From assembly GCF_029167105.1 (NCBI RefSeq), contig NZ_JARFML010000024.1, positions 61,990 to 125,989 of the forward strand: DNA of 64,000 nt, given 5' to 3'. The position numbers and the translations under genes are program-made. The notes beneath the pieces were generated by a model that ran no database searches, had not been told where the DNA came from, and was given only the letters and a program-made list of their open reading frames with translations. Positions 46,375-55,316 of this stretch are shown here, piece after piece; position 1 is the stretch's first letter; the number at the start of each line of letters is the position of its first letter. Origin of the DNA: Bradyrhizobium yuanmingense (GTDB taxonomy: Bacteria > Pseudomonadota > Alphaproteobacteria > Rhizobiales > Xanthobacteraceae).

Positions 46375-46653
46375 GGGCGGCGGCGAGTTGGCTTGCGGGC
46401 GCAAAATGTCTCAATAAAACATCGCCCGCACGGGAATTCGTGCATTGCACGCTCCCACGCCGTTAGCGGGCTTGCGCTCGCCCGGCAAGGGTGCCAATAG
46501 AACGATTCTGGACTGCTGTTTCACCCGTTTAGAGGTGAAAAAGCCAAGTTCTGCCGCCGCGGGGGGCCGCGGGCGCCGGCAGCCTTTCCGGGGACCTCTT
46601 GGGCGCCCCTCGGAGCGGTTCCACCGGTAGCACAAGAAGAAAGGGTTGGAATC

Positions 46654-47184
46654 GTGACGACAGCGTCTTCGGCGGACCATCCGACACGCCGTGATTTCTT
46701 ATTCGTTGCAACAGGGGCATTTGCAGCAGTAGGGGGCGCGGCTGCGCTCTGGCCCTTCATCTCCCAAATGAATCCGGATGCCTCGACCATCGCCGCCGGT
46801 GCGCCGATCGAGGTCGATCTCAGCCCGATCGCGGAAGGTCAGGACATCAAGGTGTTCTGGCGCGGCAAGCCGATCTACATCAGTCACCGCACCAAGAAGC
46901 AGATCGACGAGGCGCGCGCCGTCAACGTGGCGAGCCTGCCGGATCCGCAGACCGACGAGGCCCGGGTCAAGTCGGGCCACGAGCAGTGGCTGGTCGTGAT
47001 CGGCATCTGCACCCATCTCGGCTGTATCCCGATCGCTCATGAAGGCAGCTACGACGGCTTCTTCTGCCCCTGCCATGGTTCGGTGTACGATACGTCCGGC
47101 CGCATTCGCCAGGGCCCTGCGCCCTCGAACCTGCCCGTGCCGCCGTACCAGTTCGTTTCCGACACCAAAATCCAGATCGGCTGA
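46654..47184 (+). CDS. fbcF: Rieske iron-sulfur subunit of the cytochrome bc1 complex
   Basis: 176 residues with a GTG start after AAGGGTTGGA. It has a twin-arginine signal-like anchor (TRRDFLFVATGAFAAVGGAA, R12-R13) and the [2Fe-2S] boxes CTHLGC (119-124) and CPCHGS (138-143). It passes electrons from ubiquinol to cytochrome c1. It is 62 bp upstream of fbcH in the same operon (petA is the alternative name). Confidence 0.97.
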   Translation: MTTASSADHPTRRDFLFVATGAFAAVGGAAALWPFISQMNPDASTIAAGAPIEVDLSPIAEGQDIKVFWRGKPIYISHRTKKQIDEARAVNVASLPDPQTDEARVKSGHEQWLVVIGICTHLGCIPIAHEGSYDGFFCPCHGSVYDTSGRIRQGPAPSNLPVPPYQFVSDTKIQIG

Positions 47185-47246
47185 GCTTCGGACTCAAGTC
47201 CGAAGCTTCGCGCCGTCTCGTCGTACTATTTCCTCAGGATCGCATC

Positions 47247-49319
47247 ATGAGCGGACCATCCGACTACCAGCCGAGCAATCCGGCCCTGCAATGGATCGAG
47301 CGGCGCCTGCCGATTTTTGGTCTCATCCATTCCTCCTTCGTCGCCTATCCCACCCCGCGCAACCTGAACTATTGGTGGACCTTCGGCGCCATTCTTTCCT
47401 TCATGCTCGGAATGCAGATCCTGACCGGCGTGATCCTGGCGATGCACTACACGCCGAACGCCGATCTCGCCTTCAAGTCGGTCGAGCTGATCGTCCGTGA
47501 CGTGAACTACGGCTGGCTGCTGCGCAACATGCACGCGGTCGGCGCCTCGATGTTCTTCGTCGCCGTCTACGTCCACATGTTCCGCGGTCTGTACTACGGG
47601 TCGTACAAGGAGCCGCGTGAGGTGCTGTGGATCCTCGGCGTCATCATCTACCTCCTGATGATGGCGACCGGCTTCATGGGCTACGTGCTGCCCTGGGGCC
47701 AGATGAGCTTCTGGGGCGCCACCGTCATCACCAATTTGTTCTCGGCCGTTCCCTATGTCGGCGAGAGCATCGTGACGCTGCTCTGGGGCGGCTATGCAGT
47801 CGGCAACCCGACGCTGAACCGCTTCTTCTCGCTGCACTATCTCTTGCCGTTCGTGATCGCGGGCGTCGTCGTGCTCCACGTCTGGGCGCTGCACGTCGCC
47901 GGCCAGAACAACCCTGATGGCGTCGAGCCGAAGACGGAAAAGGACACGGTGCCGTTCACGCCGCATGCGACCATCAAGGACATGTTCGGCGTCGCCTGCT
48001 TCCTGCTGCTGTACGCTTGGTTCATCTTCTACATGCCGAACTATCTCGGCGACGCCGACAACTACATTCCGGCGAACCCGGGCGTGACGCCGCCGCACAT
48101 CGTGCCGGAATGGTATTACCTGCCGTTCTACGCGATCCTGCGCTCGATTCCCGACAAGCTCGCGGGCGTCATCGCGATGTTCGGCGCGATCATCATCCTG
48201 TGCTTCCTGCCGTGGCTCGACACCGCCAAGACCAAGTCCTCGAAGTACCGTCCGCTCGCCAAGCAGTTCTTCTGGATCTTCGTCGCGGTCTGCATCCTGC
48301 TCGGCTATCTCGGCGCACAGCCGCCGGAAGGCATCTACGTCATCGCCGGCCGCATCCTGACGTTCTGCTACTTCGCCTACTTCCTGATCGTGCTGCCGCT
48401 GCTCGCGCGCATCGAGAAGCCGCGGCCGGTGCCGAACTCGATCTCGGATGCCGTGCTGGCCAAGACCGGCAGCCGGTCGACGCCGATGGTATCGACCGCG
48501 ATCGTGCTGGCGCTCGCCGGCTCGCTGTTCGCGGGCTCGATCGACAGCGCGAAAGCGGCCGAAGGCGGCGACAAGCCTCCGGGCAACAAGTGGTCGTTCG
48601 CGGGCCCGTTCGGTACGTTCGATCGCGGCGCCCTGCAGCGCGGCCTGAAGGTCTACAAGGAGGTCTGCGCCAGCTGCCACGGCCTGTCCTTCGTCGCCTT
48701 CCGTAACCTCGCCGAGCCCGGCGGGCCCGGCTATTCGGTGGCGCAAGCCGCGGCGTTTGCATCCGAGTACAAGGTCAAGGACGGCCCGAACGATGCGGGG
48801 GACATGTTCGAGCGCCCGGGCCGGCCGGCGGACTATTTCCCCTCGCCGTTCGCGAACGAGCAGGCCGCGCGTGCCGCGAACGGCGGTGCGGCGCCGCCGG
48901 ACCTGTCCCTGATCACCAAGGCGCGCTCCTACAAGCGCGGCTTCCCCTGGTTCATCTTCGACGTCTTCACCCAGTACCAGGAGCAGGGGCCTGACTATGT
49001 CACCGCGCTGCTCCAGGGCTATGAGGACAAGGTGCCGGAGGGCGTCACCCTCCCGGAGGGCTCGTACTACAACAAGTACTTCCCGGGCCACGCCATCAAG
49101 ATGCCGAAGCCGATCAGCGACGGCCAGGTGACCTATGACGACGGCTCGCCGACCACGGTCGCGCAGTATTCCAAGGACGTCACCACCTTCCTGATGTGGA
49201 CCGCAGAGCCGCACATGGAAGCGCGCAAGCGCCTCGGCTTCCAGGTCTTCGTGTTCCTGATCATCTTCGCGGGCCTGATGTACTTCACCAAGAAGAAGGT
49301 CTGGGCCGCCTCGCACTGA
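47247..49319 (+). CDS. fbcH: Fused cytochrome b / cytochrome c1 precursor
   Basis: 690 residues: residues 1 to about 430 are cytochrome b with its haem-ligand histidines in membrane helices (for example MHAVGASMFFVAVYVHMFRG) and the Qo motif PEWYY; a signal-like segment (TAIVLALAGSLFAGSIDSAK) then precedes cytochrome c1, with haem-binding CASCH at 474-478. In Bradyrhizobium japonicum this polyprotein is processed into the two subunits. The downstream terminator closes the fbcFH operon. Confidence 0.97.
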   Translation: MSGPSDYQPSNPALQWIERRLPIFGLIHSSFVAYPTPRNLNYWWTFGAILSFMLGMQILTGVILAMHYTPNADLAFKSVELIVRDVNYGWLLRNMHAVGASMFFVAVYVHMFRGLYYGSYKEPREVLWILGVIIYLLMMATGFMGYVLPWGQMSFWGATVITNLFSAVPYVGESIVTLLWGGYAVGNPTLNRFFSLHYLLPFVIAGVVVLHVWALHVAGQNNPDGVEPKTEKDTVPFTPHATIKDMFGVACFLLLYAWFIFYMPNYLGDADNYIPANPGVTPPHIVPEWYYLPFYAILRSIPDKLAGVIAMFGAIIILCFLPWLDTAKTKSSKYRPLAKQFFWIFVAVCILLGYLGAQPPEGIYVIAGRILTFCYFAYFLIVLPLLARIEKPRPVPNSISDAVLAKTGSRSTPMVSTAIVLALAGSLFAGSIDSAKAAEGGDKPPGNKWSFAGPFGTFDRGALQRGLKVYKEVCASCHGLSFVAFRNLAEPGGPGYSVAQAAAFASEYKVKDGPNDAGDMFERPGRPADYFPSPFANEQAARAANGGAAPPDLSLITKARSYKRGFPWFIFDVFTQYQEQGPDYVTALLQGYEDKVPEGVTLPEGSYYNKYFPGHAIKMPKPISDGQVTYDDGSPTTVAQYSKDVTTFLMWTAEPHMEARKRLGFQVFVFLIIFAGLMYFTKKKVWAASH

Positions 49320-49342
49320 GCGGCGCGAGACTCGATGAAATG

Positions 49343-49369
49343 AAAAGCCCCCGTAAGGGGGCTTTTTTT
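49343..49369 (+). terminator. Rho-independent terminator of the fbcFH operon
   Basis: AAAAGCCCCC pairs with GGGGGCTTTT across a GTAA loop (49343-49366), with the T-run continuing to 49369. It begins 24 bp after the fbcH stop. Confidence 0.92.
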
Positions 49370-49381
49370 CGGCCCAACTCT

Positions 49382-49425
49382 CCGTCATTCCGGGTTCGGT
49401 GCTGCGCACCGCCCCGGAATGACGG
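49382..49425. repeat. Palindromic intergenic repeat, copy 2 of 5 (short form)
   Basis: CCGTCATTCCGG at 49382 pairs with CCGGAATGACGG ending at 49425, with GGTGCTGCGCACC as an inner stem. It lacks the middle inverted module seen in the longer copies. Confidence 0.8.
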
Positions 49426-49503
49426 GAGTGTGGATTGCGTCGCGCCCGACTAGACGCCACAATAACCCTCAACCGCTCCCCAAAAAATGCGTCGGAGGAC
49501 ACC

Positions 49504-50178
49504 ATGGGAACCAGCATCACCTTCAAGCGCCCGGACGGTAAGGACGCCTCGGGCTATCTCGCCAATGCCGGGCGCGGCAATGCGCCGGGCGTCGTCGTGA
49601 TCCAGGAATGGTGGGGCCTATCCGATCAGATCAAGGGCCTGTGCGACCGCTTCGCGCTGGCCGGCTTCGACGCGCTGGCGCCCGATCTCTACAAGGGCAA
49701 GGTGGTGCCGTATCACGACACGGACAGCGCCAACAAGGAGATGAACTCGCTCGACTTCATGGACGCCACCACGCAGACCGTGCGCGGCGCCACGCAATAT
49801 CTGTCGCGCAACGGCGCCAAGGTCGGGCTGACCGGCTTCTGCCTCGGCGGCGCCGTGACCATCATCGGCGCGACCAAGATCCCGGAGCTCGCGGCCGGCG
49901 TCGTGTTCTACGGCATTCCGCCGGAGCAGGCGGCCAAACCCGCCGACGTCAAGATCCCGCTCCAGGCCCATTTCGCCAACAAGGACGATTGGTGCACGCC
50001 GGAGCTGGTCAACGGCTTCGAAAAGGCCATGAAGGCCGCCGGCAAGTCGCTTGAGCTGTTCCGCTATGACGCCGAGCACGCCTTCGTCAACGAGCAGCGC
50101 CAGGCCGTGCACGACCGCGAAGCCGCCGAACTCGCCTGGGGCAGGGCGACGGAGTTTTTCAGGAAGCATCTGGGCTAG
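49504..50178 (+). CDS. Dienelactone hydrolase family protein
   Basis: 224 residues of alpha/beta-hydrolase fold with the triad Cys113 in GFCLGG, Asp161 in NKDDWC (or Asp162) and His192 in AEHAF. WWGLSDQIKGLCDRFA is a conserved family segment. Such enzymes open dienelactones in chloroaromatic degradation, but many are general esterases. The ATG at 49504 follows GGAGGACACC. It stands alone. Confidence 0.9.
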   Translation: MGTSITFKRPDGKDASGYLANAGRGNAPGVVVIQEWWGLSDQIKGLCDRFALAGFDALAPDLYKGKVVPYHDTDSANKEMNSLDFMDATTQTVRGATQYLSRNGAKVGLTGFCLGGAVTIIGATKIPELAAGVVFYGIPPEQAAKPADVKIPLQAHFANKDDWCTPELVNGFEKAMKAAGKSLELFRYDAEHAFVNEQRQAVHDREAAELAWGRATEFFRKHLG

Positions 50179-50291
50179 CACTAGCGGTAGTGCGCGGGTT
50201 GATCTGCGCACGTGTTGCATCGCCATAACGGCTCGCTGCAATCATAGGCTGCAGCCGTGTAGCGCTTCGCTACGCGACTGTGGAGGGGGTG

Positions 50292-51491
50292 ATGATTGTG
50301 GATGGTCGGTTAACGACGGTTGTTTTGCCTCGCGGGCGGCTGGAGGCGGCCCAGGACCCTGAGAAGGCCGAATATCTAACCCACGCGGTGGTCGACTACG
50401 TCAACCAAATGCAACGCGTCGGTGTGTACTCCGGACGTGAACTGCCCGCTGTGGCCATGCAGGCCTATCACGCCGACTACTATCTGGCTCAGGTCAACAA
50501 CGGCGGTCACAGCCAGTTCATCGGTAACACGGGCGTTTCGATGCTTCCCACGACGTCTGGCGATGCGCTCGCCGGACTCGAAGCGATGGGAGCGAGCGCG
50601 CAACATCGTATATTGCAGGAAATGATCGCTTGGGTAGGGGATAATCCCCAAGAGAGCGTGCAGCAGAATGGCTTCGAGAACCGAGCCTCGGCGCTCGATG
50701 CGCTTGATCGTCGCTTCTATGAAGCAGAAGGACAGCAACCAATGACACAACTTGCGGCCCGATGGATCGCAAGCTGGCCTGAATTGCATGCTGTCGCGCA
50801 GGAACAGTACGCCTCCGAAATCAAACGGCTTGCGCAACTTAATCCACATCTGTCGCAACGTCGGATCTGGCTGAGCGTTCGCCACATCAGCTCCCAGATC
50901 ACTGACCGCCTGCAGCTCACGATCGCCGCCGCGTGCGGGGCGGTGAGGCCTGACCCGGAGCTCAAGCTTCAGGTGTTCGCGGGAAGCAATATGGATGCTG
51001 AAGGGGCGCAGGGCATTGCCATTGGCGTCAAGACTGACAAGGGTTCGCGCCTGTGCGTCTACGAGCAGGCGGGTGGAGAATTTTACGAATTCGGCCCGGG
51101 CAGCCAGAGCCCGAAGCCGTCGGACATGCATGAAGTATTGAAGAGCTTTCCGCCCACACTGGTGGGCGCGCGGTTGTCGACTGTAGGCGCTGACACGATC
51201 CGGAATTTCTTGAGAATTGCCGAGCAAAATCTGGCGGCCGAAGCGATCGACCTCCTGTTGCGAAAATTGGATCTGGATCCGGCCGCGATGATCACGGCGC
51301 TGCGCGTGAGCGACGATCGTGCCAGATGGTGTGCGGTTACAGGGAAGATCAGTGTTTTGGTTGAAACCTTGGCGGACCGTGGCAACGTCATCGGATCGGA
51401 CGGTGAACTCCTGCTCACGGTAACACGAGCCGAAATCGGGCAGCATGGTGCGGAGGCAGCCCTGGGGCGCGACAGCCTCCCGGCCCAGTGA
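50292..51491 (+). CDS. DUF4375-like protein of unknown function
   Basis: 399 residues. The N-terminal part contains QAYHADYYLAQVNNGGHSQF, a clear match to the DUF4375 (DMP19-like) motif. The remainder has no recognisable enzymatic motif but is globular. GGAGGGGG before the ATG at 50292 decides the start (GTG at 50280 is in frame upstream). It lacks close neighbours in the same direction and its GC and codon choice look less biased than those of nearby housekeeping genes, so acquisition is possible. Confidence 0.7.
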   Translation: MIVDGRLTTVVLPRGRLEAAQDPEKAEYLTHAVVDYVNQMQRVGVYSGRELPAVAMQAYHADYYLAQVNNGGHSQFIGNTGVSMLPTTSGDALAGLEAMGASAQHRILQEMIAWVGDNPQESVQQNGFENRASALDALDRRFYEAEGQQPMTQLAARWIASWPELHAVAQEQYASEIKRLAQLNPHLSQRRIWLSVRHISSQITDRLQLTIAAACGAVRPDPELKLQVFAGSNMDAEGAQGIAIGVKTDKGSRLCVYEQAGGEFYEFGPGSQSPKPSDMHEVLKSFPPTLVGARLSTVGADTIRNFLRIAEQNLAAEAIDLLLRKLDLDPAAMITALRVSDDRARWCAVTGKISVLVETLADRGNVIGSDGELLLTVTRAEIGQHGAEAALGRDSLPAQ

Positions 51492-51578
51492 TGACCCTCG
51501 CTGAGTCACTCTCTTTTGCCGGATGAGGCGGCCAGCCCACCCTTGACGCCGCCCCCGGGCCATGGTGAGTATCCGCCC

Positions 51579-51626
51579 ATGAGCACCGTCGTCCGCCCAG
51601 CCCGTCTTTGGTGGCGCACCTCCTGA
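51579..51626 (+). CDS. trpL: trp leader peptide with tandem Trp codons
   Basis: 15 codons encode MSTVVRPARLWWRTS, with two adjacent TGG codons at positions 11 and 12, ending in TGA at 51624-51626. It precedes trpE(G) by 115 bp and an attenuator-like stem-loop lies between. Ribosome stalling at these Trp codons when Trp-tRNA is scarce is the standard rhizobial trpE(G) attenuation mechanism. Confidence 0.8.
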   Translation: MSTVVRPARLWWRTS

Positions 51627-51702
51627 CGAGGTGGCCGGTGCGATTTCCTTTCTCAAAATCGCTAGAGGTCGCCACGCAGTGCGGCGGCCTTCTCGTTTGT
51701 CC
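51609..51702 (+). promoter_or_regulatory. Transcription attenuator of trpE(G)
   Basis: The Trp codons are followed by CACCTC-CTGAC-GAGGTG (about 51617-51633), a proximal hairpin, and then by AGGTCGCC (51666-51673) pairing with GGCGGCCT (51683-51690), with a G-T wobble and a 9-nt loop, followed by TTCTCGTTTG, a U-rich tail. The alternating structures suit an attenuator with a weak intrinsic terminator. The antiterminator pairing is not worked out in detail here. Confidence 0.6.
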
Positions 51703-51741
51703 TGTGTGGCGTTCCCTCGGCAAGTCTCGTAAGAGGACGAC

Positions 51742-53907
51742 ATGAACAGGACAGTCTTTGCCCTCCCGGCCAGAAGCGCCTATTCGACCCGCGCGGGTCT
51801 TGCGATCACGCGCGTGGCCGAGCAGTTCACCGGCGGCGCCAACAGGCTCGACGACCTCGTCAGCCTGCTCGACCGCCGCCGCGGCGTGGTGCTGTCCTCA
51901 GGGACGACCGTGCCCGGCCGCTACGAGAGCTTCGATCTCGGCTTTTCCGATCCGCCGCTCAAGCTCGAGACCGTTGGTATCGACTTCAAGCTCGAAGCGC
52001 TGAACGCGCGCGGAGAGGTGCTGATCGCCTTCCTCGGCGATGTCCTGCACGAGCCTTGCGTCGTGATCTCCGAGAAGACCGCGACGCGCCTTGCCGGCCA
52101 CATCATCCGCGGCGATGCCCCGGTCGAGGAGGACCAGCGCACGCGGCGCGCCAGCGTGATGTCGCTGGTGCGCGATCTCGTCGCCGCCTTCTCCGCTGGC
52201 GATGACGGCCTGCTCGGCCTGTTCGGCGCCTTCGCCTACGACCTCGTCTTCCAGATCGAGGACCTCGTGCAGAAGCGCCCGCGCGAGGCAGACCAGCGCG
52301 ACATCGTGCTTTATGTGCCCGACCGCCTGCTCGCCTACGATCGCGCCACCGGCCGCGGCGTGGTGCTCTCATACGATTTCGCCTGGAAGGGCAGATCGAC
52401 CGAAGGCCTGCCGCGCGAGACCGCCGACAGCCCCTACCTGAAGACGCCGCGCCAGGGCTTTGCCGATCACGCGCCGGGCGAATATCAGGCCACGGTCGAG
52501 ACCGCGCGCGCCGCCTTTGCCCGCGGCGATCTGTTCGAGGCCGTGCCCGGCCAGCTGTTCGCCGAGCCCTGCGACCGGTCGCCGGCCGAAGTGTTCCAGC
52601 GCCTCTGCGTCATCAACCCGTCGCCCTACGGCGCGCTGATGAACCTCGGCGAGGGCGAGTTTCTCGTCTCGGCTTCGCCCGAAATGTTCGTGCGCTCGGA
52701 CGGCCGCCGCGTCGAGACCTGCCCCATCTCCGGCACGATCGCGCGCGGCCTTGATGCGATCGGCGATGCCGAGCAGATCCGCCAGCTCCTGAACTCGGAG
52801 AAGGACGAGTTCGAGCTCAACATGTGCACCGACGTCGACCGCAACGACAAGGCGCGCGTCTGCGTGCCCGGCACCATCAAGGTCCTGGCGCGCCGCCAGA
52901 TCGAGACCTACTCGAAGCTGTTCCACACCGTCGACCACGTCGAGGGCATGCTGCGCCCCGGCTTCGATGCGCTCGATGCCTTCCTCACCCACGCCTGGGC
53001 CGTCACAGTCACCGGCGCGCCGAAGCTGTGGGCGATGCAGTTCGTCGAGGACCACGAGCGCTCGCCGCGGCGCTGGTATGCCGGCGCGATCGGCGCGGTG
53101 AATTTCGACGGCAGCATCAATACCGGCCTCACCATCCGCACCATCCGCATGAAGGATGGCCTCGCCGAAGTGCGCGTCGGCGCCACCTGCCTGTTCGATT
53201 CAGACCCCGCCGCAGAAGACCGCGAGTGCCAGGTCAAGGCCGCCGCGCTGTTCCAGGCGCTGCGCGGCGATCCGCCGAAGCCGCTCTCGACCTTTGCGCC
53301 CGATGCCACCGGCTCGGGCAAGCAGGTGCTGCTGATCGACCATGACGACAGCTTCGTGCACATGCTCGCCGATTATTTCCGCCAGGTCGGCGCCAGTGTC
53401 ACCGTGGTCCGCTATGTGCATGCGCTCGACATGCTCAAGCGGAAGAGGTGGGACTTGCTGGTGCTGTCGCCCGGGCCCGGGCGCCCTGAGGATTTCGGGA
53501 TCAAGACGACGATCGATGCGGCGCTGGAGCAGAAGCTGCCGGTGTTCGGTGTCTGCCTCGGCGTGCAGGCGATCGGCGAATATTTCGGCGGCGAGCTCGG
53601 TCAGCTCACCCATCCCGCCCACGGCCGGCCCTCGCGGGTGCAGGTGCGCGGCGGACGGCTGATGCGCAACTTGCCGAACGAGATCGTCATCGGCCGCTAT
53701 CACTCGCTCTTCGTCGAGCGCGACAGCATGCCGGAGGTGCTCAGCGTCACCGCCAGCACCGAGGACGGCGTCGCCATGGCGCTGGAGCACAAGACCCTGC
53801 CGGTCGCCGGCGTGCAATTCCACCCGGAATCGCTGATGTCGCTCGGCGGCGAGGTGGGGCTACGTATTGTCGAAAATGCGTTCCGGCTGGAAGCGGGGGC
53901 GAATTGA
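51742..53907 (+). CDS. trpE(G): Anthranilate synthase, fused TrpE-TrpG
   Basis: 721 residues. The TrpE domain (about 1-510) includes GEGEFLVSASPEMF, CPISGTIARG, DVDRNDKARVC, and GAIGAVNFDGSINTGLTIRT. The TrpG glutamine-amidotransferase domain follows with Cys605 in FGVCLGVQ and His694/Glu696 in FHPES, the full triad. It makes anthranilate from chorismate and glutamine, the first step of tryptophan synthesis. The fused form is known from rhizobia. It follows the attenuator. Confidence 0.97.
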   Translation: MNRTVFALPARSAYSTRAGLAITRVAEQFTGGANRLDDLVSLLDRRRGVVLSSGTTVPGRYESFDLGFSDPPLKLETVGIDFKLEALNARGEVLIAFLGDVLHEPCVVISEKTATRLAGHIIRGDAPVEEDQRTRRASVMSLVRDLVAAFSAGDDGLLGLFGAFAYDLVFQIEDLVQKRPREADQRDIVLYVPDRLLAYDRATGRGVVLSYDFAWKGRSTEGLPRETADSPYLKTPRQGFADHAPGEYQATVETARAAFARGDLFEAVPGQLFAEPCDRSPAEVFQRLCVINPSPYGALMNLGEGEFLVSASPEMFVRSDGRRVETCPISGTIARGLDAIGDAEQIRQLLNSEKDEFELNMCTDVDRNDKARVCVPGTIKVLARRQIETYSKLFHTVDHVEGMLRPGFDALDAFLTHAWAVTVTGAPKLWAMQFVEDHERSPRRWYAGAIGAVNFDGSINTGLTIRTIRMKDGLAEVRVGATCLFDSDPAAEDRECQVKAAALFQALRGDPPKPLSTFAPDATGSGKQVLLIDHDDSFVHMLADYFRQVGASVTVVRYVHALDMLKRKRWDLLVLSPGPGRPEDFGIKTTIDAALEQKLPVFGVCLGVQAIGEYFGGELGQLTHPAHGRPSRVQVRGGRLMRNLPNEIVIGRYHSLFVERDSMPEVLSVTASTEDGVAMALEHKTLPVAGVQFHPESLMSLGGEVGLRIVENAFRLEAGAN

Positions 53908-53926
53908 GTGCAGGATATTTCACCTC

Positions 53927-54008
53927 GTCATTCCGGGATGGTGCGCTAGCACCAGACCCGGAATCTCGAGATTCCGGGTTCGATGCTGACGCATCGCCCC
54001 GGAATGAC
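53927..54008. repeat. Palindromic intergenic repeat, copy 3 of 5
   Basis: Outer arms GTCATTCCGGG / CCCCGGAATGAC and inner arms ACCCGGAATCTCGAGATTCC, with a CTCGAG centre. The core is shared with the other copies. It lies between trpE(G) and apt. Confidence 0.85.
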
Positions 54009-54027
54009 AACTGAGATGAGATAACGA

Positions 54028-54567
54028 ATGACCTTTGACCACGACATCAAGGCGAGCGTCCGCACCATCCCGGATTATCCCAAGCCCGGGATCATGTTCC
54101 GCGACATCACCACCTTGCTCGCGGACGCGCGCGCGTTCCGCCGCGCCGTGGACGAGCTCGTCAACCCCTGGGCCGGCAACAAGATCGACAAGGTCGCCGG
54201 CATGGAGGCGCGCGGCTTCATCATCGGCGGCGCGGTGGCGCATCAGCTCTCGGCGGGCTTCGTGCCGATCCGCAAGAAGGGCAAGCTGCCGCATACCACG
54301 GTGCGCATCGCCTATTCGCTCGAATACGGCATCGACGAGATGGAGATGCATGTCGACGCGGTCGCACCCGGCGAGCGCGTGATCCTGGTCGACGACCTCA
54401 TCGCCACCGGCGGCACCGCGGAAGGCGCGGTCAAGCTGCTGCGCCAGATCGGTGCCAACGTGGTTGCCGCCTGCTTCATCGTCGACCTGCCCGAGCTCGG
54501 CGGCGCCGCCAAGCTGCGCGCCATGGACGTGCCCGTGCGCACGCTGATGTCGTTCGAGGGGCACTGA
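54028..54567 (+). CDS. apt: Adenine phosphoribosyltransferase
   Basis: 179 residues. The PRPP-binding loop VDDLIATGG is at 121-129, and GMEARGFIIGGAVAHQLSAG and KKGKLPH are the other family motifs. It salvages adenine to AMP with PRPP. The ATG at 54028 is a short distance past the repeat. It is convergent with the ATPase gene, 18 bp apart. Confidence 0.97.
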   Translation: MTFDHDIKASVRTIPDYPKPGIMFRDITTLLADARAFRRAVDELVNPWAGNKIDKVAGMEARGFIIGGAVAHQLSAGFVPIRKKGKLPHTTVRIAYSLEYGIDEMEMHVDAVAPGERVILVDDLIATGGTAEGAVKLLRQIGANVVAACFIVDLPELGGAAKLRAMDVPVRTLMSFEGH

Positions 54568-54585
54568 GCGTCCTGGTCGTTTCGC

Positions 54586-55254
54586 CTACGACCGCTGCAA
54601 TATCAGGCTGAGCTCGAGCTCCCGGAAGGCGATGTAATTGCGCCGGGTCCACTGGTGCAGTTCGGTGGAAGAGTCCTTCTCCTGGCGCAGATAGCCGGTG
54701 AAGGAGAAATTCAGCCGATCGATATAGGTCTTCAGGAAACCCGGCAGCGCCGGCAGGCGGAATAGCCGGCCGCCTCCCATCGCCGGCGGCAGCTCGCCGC
54801 GGACGACATATTCGTTGTCGACCGTGACCAGGTTCATCCGCGGGATCTGCCCGCGCAGCATCTCGTGGGCGCGGGCCGAGACGCGGTCGGTATCGGCGAT
54901 GAACAGGATCTGTGGCGCCACGTGGCGGCGCGCTGCCTCCTTCAACAGGCCGATCTCGTCGGTCATCTTGAAGAACTCGTCGAAGGCGTGGAAGCCGAGG
55001 TCGATCACCTTGGCGAGCCCGTCGTCGACGATGACGCGGTCCATCAGCTGCATCTTGCCGAAGGTGTCGATCACGTCGGCGGTCTCGGTCACCTTCGGCA
55101 GGTAGTCGAGCAGCGACGGCTCCTTCAGGTTGACGTCGAAGGCCGCGACATTGCCGTTCTTGAGCAGCAGGAATTCCGCGAGCAGCCGCGCCAACAGGGT
55201 CTTGCCGACCTGCGGGCGGGGCGAGCAGATGATGTAGACGGGCGTCGCGGGCAT
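54586..55254 (-). CDS. MinD/ParA-like P-loop ATPase (second of a pair)
   Basis: 222 residues. The Walker A-like site is SPRPQVGKTLLAR (GKT at 17-19), less canonical than KGGxGKT. FDVNLKEPSLLDYLPK near the deviant Walker A' position, and a switch-like NLVTVDNEYVVRG follow. It lies 62 bp downstream of another ATPase of similar type. ParB, MinE or other partners are absent. A role in positioning a cellular structure is plausible but unproven. The ATG at 55254 is preferred to a GTG one codon upstream. Confidence 0.65.
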   Translation of the reverse strand: MPATPVYIICSPRPQVGKTLLARLLAEFLLLKNGNVAAFDVNLKEPSLLDYLPKVTETADVIDTFGKMQLMDRVIVDDGLAKVIDLGFHAFDEFFKMTDEIGLLKEAARRHVAPQILFIADTDRVSARAHEMLRGQIPRMNLVTVDNEYVVRGELPPAMGGGRLFRLPALPGFLKTYIDRLNFSFTGYLRQEKDSSTELHQWTRRNYIAFRELELSLILQRS

Positions 55255-55316
55255 CACGAACTATTATCTGAGCGAACTCACCGCCCAATCCAGCCGTATC
55301 AGCCCGGCTTGCGCAA

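Noticed and set aside
47226..49526. A 766-codon minus-strand frame opposite fbcH
   Set aside because: The plus strand encodes an unambiguous cytochrome b/c1 with haem and quinone motifs; the antisense frame has only Arg-, Asp- and Val-rich sequence.
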